This document shows, piece by piece, positions 35,300 through 47,626 of a stretch of DNA of 64,000 bases (positions are counted from its first letter, which is position 1; every line of letters starts with the position of its first letter). The notes beneath the pieces are model-generated. The model did not search any database. It had not been told where the DNA came from and worked only from the letters and a program-made list of their open reading frames with translations. The position numbers and the translations under genes were made by a program. Source of the stretch: Corallium rubrum (lineage: Eukaryota; Cnidaria; Anthozoa; Scleralcyonacea; Coralliidae); contig OZ035997.1 of NCBI GenBank assembly GCA_964035015.1, positions 10,753,207 through 10,817,206 of the forward strand, given 5' to 3'.

Positions 35300-35560
35300 C
35301 AATAGACGAGTTTCAGGGTGTTGCGTGCGCATCGTTTTGGAAAGAAATTGGTGGGCTCTTGGCGGGCTCCCCACAAAGTAAGGAATGGCAAACAGACTTG
35401 CTAGCGAGCCAACAACAGGAGAATAACAATGTTTTACATCCAGAAACTGTATCTACACTTTGTTTATTTTAAACAGTATGTTTACTTTGGGTGGAGCTTG
35501 CGGCAGTTTTTTTGAAAAATGATGCGCGCGCAACACCCTGAAACTCGCCTATTGAGCGAA
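35300..35560. repeat. Inner hairpin nested at third level
   Basis: Arms CGAGTTTCAGGGTGTTGCG at ~35308 and CGCAACACCCTGAAACTCG at ~35529, about 200 bp apart, inside the 34985-36244 element. Confidence 0.75.
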
Positions 35561-35664
35561 GTGGTTGTGATAATGATTCATTTATCAAAATATAAATCAA
35601 AATGATGCAAAATCTGAACTGTTAGCCGTGATTTTGCAGCTAAATTACATATCGTATTTTCGGG

Positions 35665-35882
35665 AGATGCATGTGTTCCGCAAGTAGCTAGGACACTACA
35701 TCATCGTTGACACTTCGGATAGCTACGAAATCCTACGATAAGCTTTTCGGATAAAGCGGGAAGTCTCAGGATTATTGATTTATTGCACATTCATCTGAGT
35801 CTGAGTTTCAGTAGGTTTCAGTATTCCAACGGCGGCTCCCGACGATACAAGATGGCCTGGCTACTTGCGGAACACATTTCAC
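35665..35882. repeat. Inverted repeat, ATGTGTTCCGCAAGTAGC arms
   Basis: ATGTGTTCCGCAAGTAGCTA near 35670 pairs with GGCTACTTGCGGAACACAT near 35858. Second hairpin inside the 34985-36244 element. Confidence 0.7.
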
Positions 35883-36846
35883 GTTGAACGTTTGGTGTTT
35901 CATCCCTTATATTTTTCCTCTCCCTCCCCCCCCCCCTCTTTTCCCGCGTTTTTTCCCTTTTTTCCACCTTTTTCCCGCTTCTGGTAACCGTTTTTCTTTT
36001 TTTTTAAATCCCCTGTCACAGTTCCCCGCGCGTCTTTCGAGTCCGCCACAGTGCCCACGCGCTGCCAAGATGGGCTCCCTCGGTTAGTATTCAGTTTTCA
36101 TTCCATGCCGTCAAGGAACCCGTCTTCATTTTGTGCCGTTTTCAAGTCATTTTTGTGCCGGTATCGTATGAACGCAAGGCCTAAATTAACGGCATGATTT
36201 TGTTCCGTTTTCAAATTGTACCGGCATCGTGTAAATGGGGTCTACGATTATCAAAGTTTTCCTCGGCGATCATAATATTACAAACTAATAACATGACTTT
36301 TTGGGAAATTAGCGATTAAATTTCCCCTTTGCCTCGGGAAGATTTGTAAAAGTCCTCGGGCCTGCGGCCCTCGGAGTTTCACAAATCTTCCCTCGATCGG
36401 CGGCGGGGAAATTTAATCGCTAATTTCCCTCGGGCAAGTCACGATGTTATTACTTGTATGTAAAAAGAATACTTGTATGTTGAATATCAAATGACGTCAA
36501 AGTAATGTTCTGCATGGTACGGCAAGAGAGATATTACCCAATTCACGTACACGTTAATGGCATACTTGAATAGCATATTCTACCCACAAAATGCCTACTT
36601 TGACATTATCCACAATGGCATTACTATTTTGGAAATACAAACTTTTGGGCCAAAAGTTTTGGCTATATCACAATAAATAAAAATTTCAGTCACAAAAATT
36701 GGCATGCAACTATTTACATATCAGTGCAGGCCCTGGGGACGAAGTTGATATCAGTAATATCATATTTGCATGCAGACGAGCCTTTAGTAGGATTTTATCT
36801 GGCTAACGCCAGACGATTTTATTCAGTACACGGAGAGGTCCAAGGC

Positions 36847-37551
36847 CTCAATTAATTTAATTTAATTTAATTTAATTTAATTTAATTTAATTTAATTTAA
36901 TTTAATTTAATTTAATTTAATTTAATTTAATTTAATTTAATTTAATTTAATTTAATTTAATTTAATTTAATTTAATTTAATTTAATTTAATTTAATTTAA
37001 TTTAATTTAATTTAATTTAATTTAATTTAATTTAATTTAATTTAATTTAATTTAATTTAATTTAATTTAATTTAATTTAATTTAATTTAATTTAATTTAA
37101 TTTAATTTAATTTAATTTAATTTAATTTAATTTAATTTAATTTAATTTAATTTAATTTAATTTAATTTAATTTAATTTAATTTAATTTAATTTAATTTAA
37201 TTTAATTTAATTTAATTTAATTTAATTTAATTTAATTTAATTTAATTTAATTTAATTTAATTTAATTTAATTTAATTTAATTTAATTTAATTTAATTTAA
37301 TTTAATTTAATTTAATTTAATTTAATTTAATTTAATTTAATTTAATTTAATTTAATTTAATTTAATTTAATTTAATTTAATTTAATTTAATTTAATTTAA
37401 TTTAATTTAATTTAATTTAATTTAATTTAATTTAATTTAATTTAATTTAATTTAATTTAATTTAATTTAATTTAATTTAATTTAATTTAATTTAATTTAA
37501 TTTAATTTAATTTAATTTAATTTAATTTAATTTAATTTAATTTAATTTAAT
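36847..37551. repeat. (TTTAA)n tract, about 140 units
   Basis: Almost perfect 5-bp repeat for about 705 bp, abutting the 3' end of the minus-strand LINE. On the LINE strand it reads (TTAAA)n straight after the last unique bases, as a LINE microsatellite tail would. Confidence 0.95.
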
Positions 37552-38197
37552 CCATTTTCACTGCGTACAAATGTTAACAAATAAAAATAAAAATAAATAA
37601 ATAAGTAATAAACAAATAAATTAAATAGATAAATGCAGTGGGGAAGGACCAGAAAGGATTAAAGGAACCATACTAGCTAGTCCACCCTGAATAATAACAA
37701 ATAATAAAAAAAAAGATAAAAAAAGAAAATAAATAAATAAAATTAAAAAAAACAAACAAATTATACATACACTAAATTGTCCAATATACATGTGGCCTCT
37801 CGGGGTCGAAAATTTGGTCTTACAATACTGTTTACAATTTCTGGTAAACGACGAAGGAGTAGAATTTCGAAGTTCTTAAGTCCTGTGGTAGTTTGTTCCA
37901 TAAGTAGGGTATTCTATTAAAAAATGTTGTTTTAAAGAGTTCAGTTCTTCATTTTGCAAATTTTAGTTTACCTTGGGAAGATGACCTCAGCCTAGTGTCA
38001 GTACAAAACTCTACATATGATTCAATATTGTAGTCATAAGATCCACATTTCATTTTATAAAACGTGGATAAGTCCTTCACTTCTCTCCGATAGACTAAGG
38101 GAAGAAGGTCAAGCTGCTGTAGACGCTCAGTATATATGGCTCGTATCAGCTAGGGGTAGCCGCGTGGCACGCCGTTGAACACCTTCGACACGCTTTA

Positions 38198-39380
38198 TCA
38201 GTGAAACAGACTTGGGGTAATGTTCCAGACTTCCGAGGCGTATTCCAGGTAGACAGACTTCATAGTGGGTATGAGGAGCTCATCTCTGCAGATAGTACGG
38301 CGGATGAAGCCCAACATCTTATTAGCTTTGCTCACCTGGGTGTATATATGATCGTTGAATCTTGCATCATTCGTCATGAGAATCCCCAAGTCTCGCTGTT
38401 CTTGAACTCTTTTCAATCTCTGACCACCCATGCTATAATCATATATAATAGGTGAGCGTTTTCTTGTCACTGTGGAGATGGTGCACGTTAATTTCCCATA
38501 TTAAATGTTAATTTCCAATTTTTACTCAATTTGTTCAAATTTTCAATATAATTCTGTACTGAGTATTCGGCAATCACTCCCAGTTCTTATTGTGCGAAGG
38601 CACTTGGCGTCATCGGCAAACAACGCCCGAGAGAACACTAGGCATATCATTGTCCCATTGATAAATAAAACGAATAAAGCTGGTCCAAGGATTGAACTCT
38701 GTGGTACACTGGAAGTAACTTCTAGCCATTCTGAAGCAGGGACGTAGCCAGGGGGGAGCCAGGGGAGCCGCGGCTCCCCCCTTTTGATATAAAAGTAACT
38801 ACAAAACTGATGCAATATGAATTGTGTCAGGAAATAAACTGTAAACAGTGTATTCAATCTACTGAGTGTATGCATTTTGAGTATCTATGTGACGTTTGCG
38901 CGTTTTGAGTATTTTATATGACGTTTAGAGTCTGTAAAATCTTCCTCCAAAATCCAGGAAATGGCATGCATTTCAGCGACTCTCGATTTCAAAAGTATGC
39001 CCCCGGACCCCCCTAAAAATTTATTTTGATTTCGGCTCCTCCCTTTCAAAATCCTGGCTACGTCCCTGTTCTGAAGATTTACCATCAATCATGACGCGCT
39101 GTTTCCTATCACGCAAATAGTCCGTAAACCACTGTAGCAAAGGTCCTTTGATTCCAGTTTGTTCCAATTTACAAATGTCACAAATCAAATGTTCATGTGA
39201 GACAGAATCAAAGGCCTTCGAGAAGTCCAAAAAGACAATGTCTGACTGGCTTCCCTCGTCAATTGATTTAGTGAGGCGATGAACAATGTCAAGAAGCTGA
39301 GTTACCGTAGAACGACCTTTCAGAAATCCATGTTGCAAACAATAGATGTTATCAGCGAAAAATGGAAAAAAACTTGTCAA
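38198..39380 (-). pseudogene. LINE reverse transcriptase remnant (second LINE)
   Basis: Pieces: GFLKGRSTVTQLLDIVHRL and IVFLDFSKAFDSVSHEHLI (39380-39070), VPQSSILGPALFVLFIN and FADDAKCLRTI (38737 down to ~38543, catalytic FADD), DLGILMTNDARFNDHI and ASEVWNITPSL (38470-38198). The MITE insertion and frameshifts separate them. Confidence 0.88.
38737..39068. mobile_element. hAT MITE, CAGGGACGTAGC family, copy 3, inserted in a LINE
   Basis: 332 bp, termini CAGGGACGTAGCCAGG and CCTGGCTACGTCCCTG, perfect target duplication TTCTGAAG at 38729-38736 and 39069-39076. It splits the reverse transcriptase frame of the LINE at 37552-40260. Confidence 0.92.
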
Positions 39381-39627
39381 ATATACATCGTTCAGCTATC
39401 TTAGAAACTAGACCGTCCCAACAGGGAAATAGGTCTATAATTGGCCACGTCTTCATTATCTCCTTTCTTGTGAATATAGGCACAACATTAGCACATTTCC
39501 ATTCCTGGGGTACTTGACCAAGAGAAAGAGAGAGATTAATTAGCTAGCCGCGTGAGTGAAGGTGCGATTTCAACAGCACATTCTTTGAGTATTCTCCCAG
39601 GAATTTGGTCGGGACCACAAGCCTTAA

Positions 39628-39859
39628 GCCTGGTTTTCATATGTCGCCGATCGTCGGCGATTTGTGATTTACATGCATGTTAAGTAAAAGAATAATAATA
39701 ATAATAATAGACTTTATTTAAAGAAGGTAAAAAAACCCAGTTTAGCGAAGCTAATCTTACACTGGGCCTTCTAATAAAAGCACTGCTTTTCGGCATTGTT
39801 CTTTATTACTTAACATGCTGCTGCATTTCCCGACGATCGGCGACATATGAAAACCAGGC
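39628..39859. mobile_element. MITE with TTAA target site, inserted in a LINE
   Basis: 232 bp, inverted ends GCCTGGTTTTCATATGTCGC and complement, flanked by TTAA at 39624-39627 and 39860-39863. Removing it and one TTAA restores the LINE frame (FKACGPDQIPG), which confirms the insertion. TTAA is the piggyBac-type target. The interior holds a LINE-tail-like segment with an (AAT)n run. Confidence 0.85.
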
Positions 39860-40679
39860 TTAAAGACGATCTCAAAATATGGAGCAAGGAGTATGCTGGA
39901 TCAATATCCTTTAAAGCACTTAACACTTGCTCAACTTGTTTGAATTAAATGAAGCTCATTATCGTTAGTTAAACAAAGTCAGTGCTTTAGCTATATTGAT
40001 GTGAAAGCTTTCTCCTTTCCAAGATGCACAGTTCTCGGGATCCTTGCGGCCTTAATCTTCGCTCTGTAGAACGACCAGAATTGTTTAGGATTATCCTTGA
40101 GTTTGCTCTGAATTTTTAAAAGAAAATCACGATATTTACGCTTCGTAGCAGTTTTCACTTGTTTACGCATATCTTTATAGTTGTTCCAATGGTATGCCAG
40201 GTTTGATTGTTTAGCTAATTTCCACAACTCTTTTTTTTCTGTTTTGAGAGTTTAATAATTTATCCATCGATCTACTTGGGCGATTTTGTATCCCTGACTA
40301 TAATTTTCGGAATAAACATTTATTCAACAGCAGTAAGGAACAGGCCCTCCAGTTTTCCCAATAGAGATCAATGTCATGATCTTCGAACGTGCATATAACT
40401 ATATACTTAATAATATATCTGAAGACATTACAAGACGCGTACATGCAAAAATATCATCAAGCATTCTGATTCACGAGCGGATTCATATGATATTTTACAA
40501 TAAAAATACAATTATTCATTGTAAGTATATATTGGCAAAAGCAATAAACTTTAATTTGGATTTCATCCGCATCTTGGCAGTTTCCATATATCAGCTTTTC
40601 AAGGCGGCAACATGCATGTTTGCTTATTCTAGTCAAAGTTAAAACAAAAAAACAACAGTCGTTTTACGGCCGTTTTTCC

Positions 40680-40935
40680 CGCTTACGCGGGGGTTGGCCG
40701 GCGGCTCCCCACAGCAGTTTCCTCCACTTCAGTCTCTCTCCCCAGAGCATCCTCCCTTTTCAACACACACTTTCTCATGTCCCTTTCCACCACCTGACTC
40801 CATGTCATCCTCGGCCTTCCTCGTCCTCTTAATTGTACCTTCCGTGCACCTCGAGCGACATGTTCTTCTTCACCCAGTCACCATCGTCTTTCCGCAGCAC
40901 ATGTTCCCAACCATCTCAATCGGTTCCGCTTTATG
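40680..40935 (-). pseudogene. RTE-like LINE C-terminal fragment
   Basis: Minus strand reads RWLGHVLRKDDGDWVKKNM, later RGRPR and LKREDALGRE across frame breaks. This pattern is typical of the C-terminus of RTE/BovB-type reverse transcriptases. Only about 250 bp remain. Confidence 0.65.
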
Positions 40936-41439
40936 ACATCAGATTACGATGAAAAACAATGGAAGAGGACTAGATCAGATCTTGGCCATTAATTATATAC
41001 GGCCAATCCGCGATTCCGCGTCAACATAATTCCACAAATAATCTCCCGCGCTTGGCTGTGCACGTGCCTGCGCGTTTTCCATGCGTAAAGCGCGTACGCG
41101 TGACTAAAGAATTGCTGGCGCACGCAATTTTCACTAACATACGCTCTAACCGGTATCACGGTATGCAACAGTATGCGCAATGCATACATCATCAAACTGA
41201 CTGGAAAATTTGTTGCAATCCTACCAAAATTAATGTAAATTTTTAATTTTTGTATTTTTATGGCATTTTATAATCTTCAGAATTCTATAAATTCTTCTCC
41301 CTAAATGCTACCCTAGCCCAGAGGTTTTGGAGGTTGTCCGCCAAAAATTTGGAGGTTTGGAGAACTGATCCCTATAAAACGAGCTATTCGCCATATTTGG
41401 CACGAGGCAAAAAAAAAAAGCGGGAGGCGCGAGGCGAAA

Positions 41440-42020
41440 AAAAACGCGGGATCCAGAAAGGTAGGTTAAAAACACACTAGCCTCGTCAACCTTAGCTGAT
41501 TTCCACGAGGGGCGTCACACTATTTAGATTTAGTTCTGGGCTTCGGAAGTGTTAAATCTGTATCACTATTTCTTAAATTATGTGTATTTTGTGAAACGCT
41601 CCTTTCACAAAAGGATTGTTTTAGACCTGGGGCAGTGTGGTCATTGAGTATTTTGTACATAAAAACAGATTTAATTTTTGTATATATATAGGATCGCTTT
41701 ACATCCTACGTTTCCCATGATAGGATGTCGAGAACATCGGATGACCTTAGCGTCATAAGTGGCTCCCGTAATTACTCTTGCCGCGCGAGATTGACTGAAA
41801 TTTTTGTAATTTATCTTGGAGCAATTTACCGCAGTTATCCCATAAGGGGGAACAGTAATCAAAGTAAGGTTGTACTAGTGCTTTGTATATAGTTTCCGTA
41901 ATGTGTTGGCAGGAACATAAGGTTTAACGCGTCTAATAGCGCCAATACCAGCACCTGCCTTCTTGCATATAGTCTCAATATGTTTTTCCCAGCTCAGTTT
42001 TTCGTCGATTTCTACCCCCA
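41440..42020 (-). mobile_element. LINE 3' fragment (family shared with 51615-52215)
   Basis: Minus strand reads LGVEIDEKLSWEKHIETICK, then FSQSRAARVITGATYDAKVI. The 3' part resembles 51615-52215 (CACACTAGCC, TTAGCTGATTTCCA). Broken frames. Confidence 0.75.
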
Positions 42021-42413
42021 AACAAAGGGGATAATAGAGAGATAAGAGGATAATAGAGAGATCCCTCTGGTTCCCAGGGTACTTAAACGCAGGAAATCCT
42101 AAATTTCAAAATTTTCCGAGAGGCATACCTCCGCCTCCGCCCAGCCCCTTCAGAAATGTCACTTTGGTCCACTTGGTGCCCGAACAATTGCATGGTCATC
42201 AGTTGGCTACGCCACTGTCGCCAATGCGTAGACGACGTGCATGCAGAAATAATTTTAATTGATACATACGGGAATAGTAAATTTGATTAAGTTATACAGC
42301 GTTCTCAAAATGCTTTCGTGTCACAAAAATTTAATATTGGTTTAGCAATTAAATCATATTGCTTAAGAATATAAACGACGATTATTCCAAAAAAGGAAAG
42401 AAATTCAAAGAGT

Positions 42414-43115
42414 AGACATAGTTTAACGCTACTCAGTCTCTGGTTTAAAAGTTTTCAGTTGAACATAGCTTAAAAAGTTACTGTTCATGACCCATGCGCG
42501 CAACGTTTCGACACTCCGATCTAGCGTCTTCATCAGGGGTAATCACCCCTTATGTCATGAAGACGCTAGATTGGAGTGTCACCCCTGATGAAGACGATGA
42601 AGACGCTAGATCGGAGTGTCACCCCTCATGAAGACGATGAAGACGCCAGATCGGAGTGTCACCCCTCATGAAGACGATGAAGACGCTAGATCGGAGTATC
42701 ACCCCTGATGAAGACGATGAAGACGATGAAGACGCTAGATCGGAGTGTCACCCCTCATGAAGACGATGAAGACGCTAGATCGGAGTGCCACCCCTGATGA
42801 AGACGATGAAGACGCTAGATCGGAGTGTCACCCCTCATGAAGACGATGAAGACGCTAGATCGGAGTCAGTCACCCCTGATGAAGACGATGAAGACGCTAG
42901 ATCGGAGTGTCACCCCTCATGAAGACGATGAAGACGCTAGATCGAAGTGTCACCCCTGATGAAGACGATGAAGACGCTAGATCGGAGTGTCACCCCTGAT
43001 GAAGACGATGAAGACGCTAGATCGGAGTGTCGAAACGTTGGGTCATATGAACAGTAACTTTTTAAGCTATGTTCAACTGAAAACTTTTAAGCCAGAGTAG
43101 CGTTAAACTATGTCT
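42414..43115. mobile_element. Inverted-repeat element with central 40-bp minisatellite
   Basis: Ends of about 75 bp are inverted repeats (AGACATAGTTTAACGCTAC; TTAAAAAGTTACTGTTCAT and complements). Between them lies a tandem array. Non-coding. Confidence 0.85.
42560..43030 (+). repeat. 40-bp minisatellite, about 11 units
   Basis: Unit CACCCCTSATGAAGACGATG + AAGACGCTAGATCGGAGTGT, with small variants (one unit has an extra GAAGACGAT, one an extra CAGT). The last unit leads to TCGAAACGTTG. Confidence 0.92.
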
Positions 43116-43119
43116 GATT

Positions 43120-44690
43120 CTCCACCTGCCGCTGATATGGGAATTTATTTGTTAAATTCAAAGATATTAATTAGTTAATTTTACATCAAATCATGCATCT
43201 TTTGCATGGATTGTGCCATTATTTCTAAGCTTTTAAAAATTGAAGATCGGACGTCAAATGTTTATCTGATATAGTACAGTGTACATGTATATAATATATA
43301 CCCTTTGCGCAAAGCGCTTCAGGCATCTACCCGCGGCTTGGTTGAGCCTGACTTCAGCATATATTTTGGTGAGACAAAATTGACGATTGATTGAGCTTTA
43401 CAGGGGCGCAACTAGAAAATTTCGAGGGCATGCGTTGAACGCAAAAAAAGAGCAAAGTCGTTCAGTATTCTAAACAATTTGGGAAACTAGATATCCTCGT
43501 TATGCTTTTTCGAGAACACTAAAATAACAACCACAACAACAATCAGTGCCGTAGCAAGGTGTCAAAAAGTGGTGGTGGTGGTGGTGGTGGTGGTGGTGGT
43601 GGGGGGGGGGGCACTAGTAGCAATTAGTGACCGCATTTGTAGGGGGGTCGGGGGGTCCTCCCCCGGAAATGTTTGAAATCAAGAACCTCGGTAACACCAT
43701 TTGCAGCAATGTGAGCGAACTTTTTCATCTAATTCTACAGGCGAGTATAGTTGAAATTTTACTGTAAAAACGAAGAAATTGAGAGATCAGATTTGCGGAG
43801 AATTATGTTGCGTACTACAACAGACGATTAATTATTTGTTTATCTAATGTCTAACCTAGTATTAGAGGTCTCACAGAAAGGGCAGGGGTTAGAAAGGGTA
43901 GGAGTTGCAACTCCCCCCCCCCCCCCTAGTTGTTAGCCGATCAAACTTTTGGCAGTTTGCACGCTCCTATTAAATCGGATATATCAAGTACACATGCCAT
44001 GCCCGTGGTTTAAATAACTTTCCCACACAGTACTTATGAAGGGCGGAAACATATTAATAATTCATAATTATATTGTACTAGTAATATTATCAATATCGGC
44101 AGTGTTTGTGTTTGGACCTGCGATAAAGATTAATAAAAAAAGAAGGCTCTACTCGCAGGGTATAAATTTGCAAAACTGCAAAAGTAATAATAAGCCTTCA
44201 GGCCTAACCTAACCGGCTCAGTCTAACTCTAACTCTAACTCTAACTCCAACTAACTCTAACTCTACTCTGGCCTGATTCTTACTCTAACCCATAACCCGA
44301 ACGTTAAATTTAAATTAAATTTATCATTTTATATATGGTGATTCCAAAAGTGGCCAATTGTATTTTAGGTGAATTTTATGCAAATCTTTCAAGCTACTAC
44401 ATGTAAAACTTATCCGAAGTCTAAACGTGATGACGTAACGTAGTGTCATACAAGGAAATGGCAATGGTAAATATAGTTTCCAGTATTTATTTGTTGACCG
44501 TGATCTTTGATCTTCATATGTATGTATACATTGAACATATAATTACAGGTATTTTCGTGCTGAATGAGACCAAAACAAGCAGATATAATTAAATATGTAA
44601 GAAGGAATAGTCAACCCAATGTTCACAGTTTTTTGTGTACCGAGGGATGGCTTGGATGTTAAATAATCTTTACATGTAACTATACAAGTG
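43120..44690. other. Upstream region of the ARAP-like gene
   Basis: Decayed MITE at 43540-43700, poly-C near 43912, and a short CTAACT tandem at 44223-44270. No promoter motif convincing enough to call. Confidence 0.45.
43568..43612 (+). repeat. (GGT)n then poly-G
   Basis: About 11 GGT units and a G run, within a decayed hAT-MITE fragment. Confidence 0.9.
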
Positions 44691-44698
44691 CGGAAACG

Positions 44699-46220
44699 AT
44701 GAACGAACATTTGAGGAAGCAAGATGGAGATGCAAAGGAATTTTTTAACTTTACAGAATGGCTAACGAACGAAGTGAAACTACCCCAGTATGCTGAGATC
44801 TTTCGTGACCAAGGTTTTGAACAGCCTTCTGATTGTTCTAGAATCGACGAAACCGTGCTTGATAAACTTGGAATTACGAAGATTGGTCACAGAAAACGAC
44901 TGTTGGGTTCGTGTCAGAAACTGGCCGATAGATATGGCTTATCGAGCGATGTTGCGACGGCAGCCAAGACTGGAGATGGTGAAATAGAAGAAAAACAGAG
45001 TGCAACCGAGAACGTTGATCTGTTGGGTGAAGTTGATGCTCCTCCTGTTCTTCCTCCGAAGAAGATAAATTTAAAGAAGATAAAACCTTCACCACCACCC
45101 AGAAGGCTCTCGCTCGAAACAGAACAGGAAGTATTGCATGTAAATGGCAGCGCCATGGAAGGACAAAACAACGTCTTAACTGGAGATCGTACCGAGTCTA
45201 CCGAGTTGGAATTGGATGTTGTTAATCCACCAGTGACAGAGTTGGGGAAGGATGAAAAAGTGACTGCTGACGCCATGAACAACGCAAAAAGTTCGACAAG
45301 TGACTGTCCACCAGGGCTTCCGCCTGGCACACCAATGGAAAGTTATGATCGCATTTGGGACTACAGTGAAGGAGAACCTCTGCCTATAAGCCCTGACAAA
45401 ACTGCTCACGAGTCATTTGATGGTAATTCTATTTCTAAAACTGGGAGTGATAATATTTCTTCTGAATCTTGGGGGCAGCTTGGTGTGTCAATGAATACTG
45501 GTATAGATATAAGTGTTGACAACAAGCAAACAAGTGAATCCCTTATCAAGGTCCCAGAGGAGCCTCCTCCCATTCCACCAAGGGTTGATCTAGATAGCAT
45601 AGCAGGTACTACATTGGATCCTTCAATATCGTCTACTGAACAAAACTCAGTACATGAAACCGTTTCTGAAGAAAGTAGTAATGTTACCACTGACAATACT
45701 GCAAAGTTAGCACCTGAACCTGCTGAGCAAAAGCCTGAAGAGAAACCAATTATGCGTCGAAAGAAAATTCCTCCCAAAAAACCTCCTAGATCAAACAAAT
45801 CGAAACCTGTTTCTATGTTTATACAACCTACTAATCCAGTGCCATGTACTGAGCCACGACGTAGCTTTGGGCAATCAAATATTCACAAATCCAATGAAGA
45901 AGATATTTATGAAAATGAAGTATTTTCCCCTCTGAGTGATGGACCAAAGGAACAACAAGTTTGTTTACCAGAAAATAAGGTACATGTTCCTGATGCTGTA
46001 TATAATAATCCCGAACAAACCAAAGATACAGATACCAGTCATGATGATGTCGATCATGACGATGGTAATATTTATGGCAATGTTGAGCAACCACAGAAAG
46101 TATCATTGCAACAGAAAACATCTATGCCAATTTTGGATTCAAGGGGATTATTAAAAAGACCAATTCCAGTACCAAGAAGTAAAAGTGTATCTGAGAGAGC
46201 TGGGATTGGAATTGCTTCAG
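44699..46220 (+). CDS. ARAP-like exon 1 (SAM domain and Pro-rich linker)
   Basis: 1522 nt, 507 codons plus one base, ending GIAS(G|). The donor GTAAAG at 46221 is chosen because exon 2 restores frame; reading on would add 32 unrelated residues before a stop at 46318. Start ATG follows GGAAACG. Confidence 0.85.
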
Positions 46221-46468
46221 GTAAAGTAAAACTAATAAATGTTGATAATATGTTTATTTGTTTAATTCAAGCAATCCAGGCAAACAGTTGTCATGTGAAT
46301 TTATATAATGAAATCTAATGCAACTAGTCAACTACATATATGTTTTTATGTCAAATGCTCAGATGTTATTTAATTACATTTATAATAATTGAATAAAAAA
46401 AATTTTAGCCAATAAAAATATATGTATGCATTGCATCCACATGTCTACACATACAGTAGTCAATAGAA

Positions 46469-46502
<34 letters not shown>

Positions 46503-47581
46503 CTCTGTTATATAACTCTGTATAACTCTGTTCAGTGTTAGTTAAACTGTCTCTAAATCACTATGAATCAAAATATGGACTGTTTTCTGTATTACTAGAT
46601 ACTTCTATTGTGCTTTACTAAAGTTTATTACCATTTCTATCATTGTTTAACTTAACCTCAACCTCAACCGCACTGTTAGGTTATTTCTGAGCAGTACTGT
46701 ACTGTACTGTACAGTATATATATATATATATATATAAAGTAGCACCCACCCACGCAATGTTTTAATTTTCATCAAAAGAAGGGGGTGCGACTATGATGTC
46801 ATGGCAGCCATCTTGGAAAACGTTTATATAATTATCCTTACCGACGCTAAATTCTGTACTCGCTAAATGCCTAAAAGTTTGCTTTGTTATAATTTAAAAC
46901 CAATAAAATATTTGGTAAGAAAGAAAGAAAGCTTTTTTTCCTGCTGAAGGCAGTTTCACGCTGTAAAAGAGAACCCAATGCATTAACAACATGCAAATAC
47001 AGTGTACTACATACCAGCTGAGAGATATCGCTTGTCACTTTTGTACAGCACAACAAAACATTAAATAATAGGGGGAAAATTCTAGAATACCGACATGTAT
47101 CATATGTATTTGAATCATTCAAGTATACGCCTTCAACTTTCATCGTATTATGCTCATATCTTGTTTATATTGTTAACTACAGTATGAGTAATAACACTAG
47201 CAACACTTCCAGTTTTCTGTTTTCGCATGTGGTCGCATTTGCATTTGTTTACTACGAAAAAAGGGATTTCTTTGTAATGTATTTCGGCAGTTTTACATTG
47301 AGATGGTCACTCATAACAGGTAAATATCTTGTTTGGGACACAGTCTAAAATGTAGTCATTGGTCGCGTTAGGCAGGTGGTTGCTCATTGGAGGTACATTT
47401 CTATTACAAATCATCCGTGCCAGAAAAAGTGGTTGTAAACAGCAGGTAGTTGTAAAACGGGGTGTCGTAAAACTCAGGTTCCACTGTAGCCTTGGAAAAT
47501 TACTTTTTCCTTAATATGGGTGGGGGGGGGGGGGGGGGTGAGTGCTTGCTTGAAGATGGGTGCTTACCCAGTCAACTACGA

Positions 47582-47626
<45 letters not shown>

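Larger units (their letters stand above)
34985..36244. mobile_element. Inverted-repeat element (TAGACCCCGTTTACACG ends) nested in the foldback element
   Basis: About 1260 bp with inverted ends TAGACCCCGTTTACACGATG and CATCGTGTAAATGGGGTCTA. Contains further nested hairpins at 35300-35560 and 35665-35880. A relative with one end is at 29508-29640 (GACCCCGTTTACACGGTAC). No transposase seen. Confidence 0.85.
34820..36475. mobile_element. Foldback element, copy 1, split by a 1.26-kb element
   Basis: The two outer parts (34820-34983 and 36246-36475) match, in order and on the opposite strand, the uninterrupted copy at 57340-57765. They contain repeated CATGTTGATGAGGGAAAATT and TTTGTCTTCTAATTTTCCC blocks and a hairpin GGGAAATTAGCGATTAAATT. 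No reading frame of note. Confidence 0.8.
37552..40260 (-). mobile_element. Second LINE (CR1/Jockey-like), 5'-truncated, split twice
   Basis: Minus strand. It starts near 40260 with NYKDMRKQVKTATKRKYRDF and KDNPKQFWSFYRAK, continues through the reverse transcriptase, and ends near 37552 next to the (TTTAA)n tract. Interrupted by the TTAA MITE at 39628 and the hAT MITE at 38737. Frames are broken, so it is inactive. No endonuclease is visible, so it is 5'-truncated. Confidence 0.85.

Noticed and set aside
42560-43030. Regular 40-bp repeats that might suggest a CRISPR array
   Set aside because: Units are contiguous with no unique spacers, in a eukaryotic genome; this is a minisatellite.
44874-46154. 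Frames up to 138 aa in other frames over the ARAP-like exon
   Set aside because: Shadows of the 539-aa frame, which has the SAM domain and codon-level sense.
46221-46318. Extension of the ARAP-like first exon to the stop at 46318
   Set aside because: The GTAAAG donor at 46221 joins exon 2 in phase; the tail is AT-rich and non-conserved in character.
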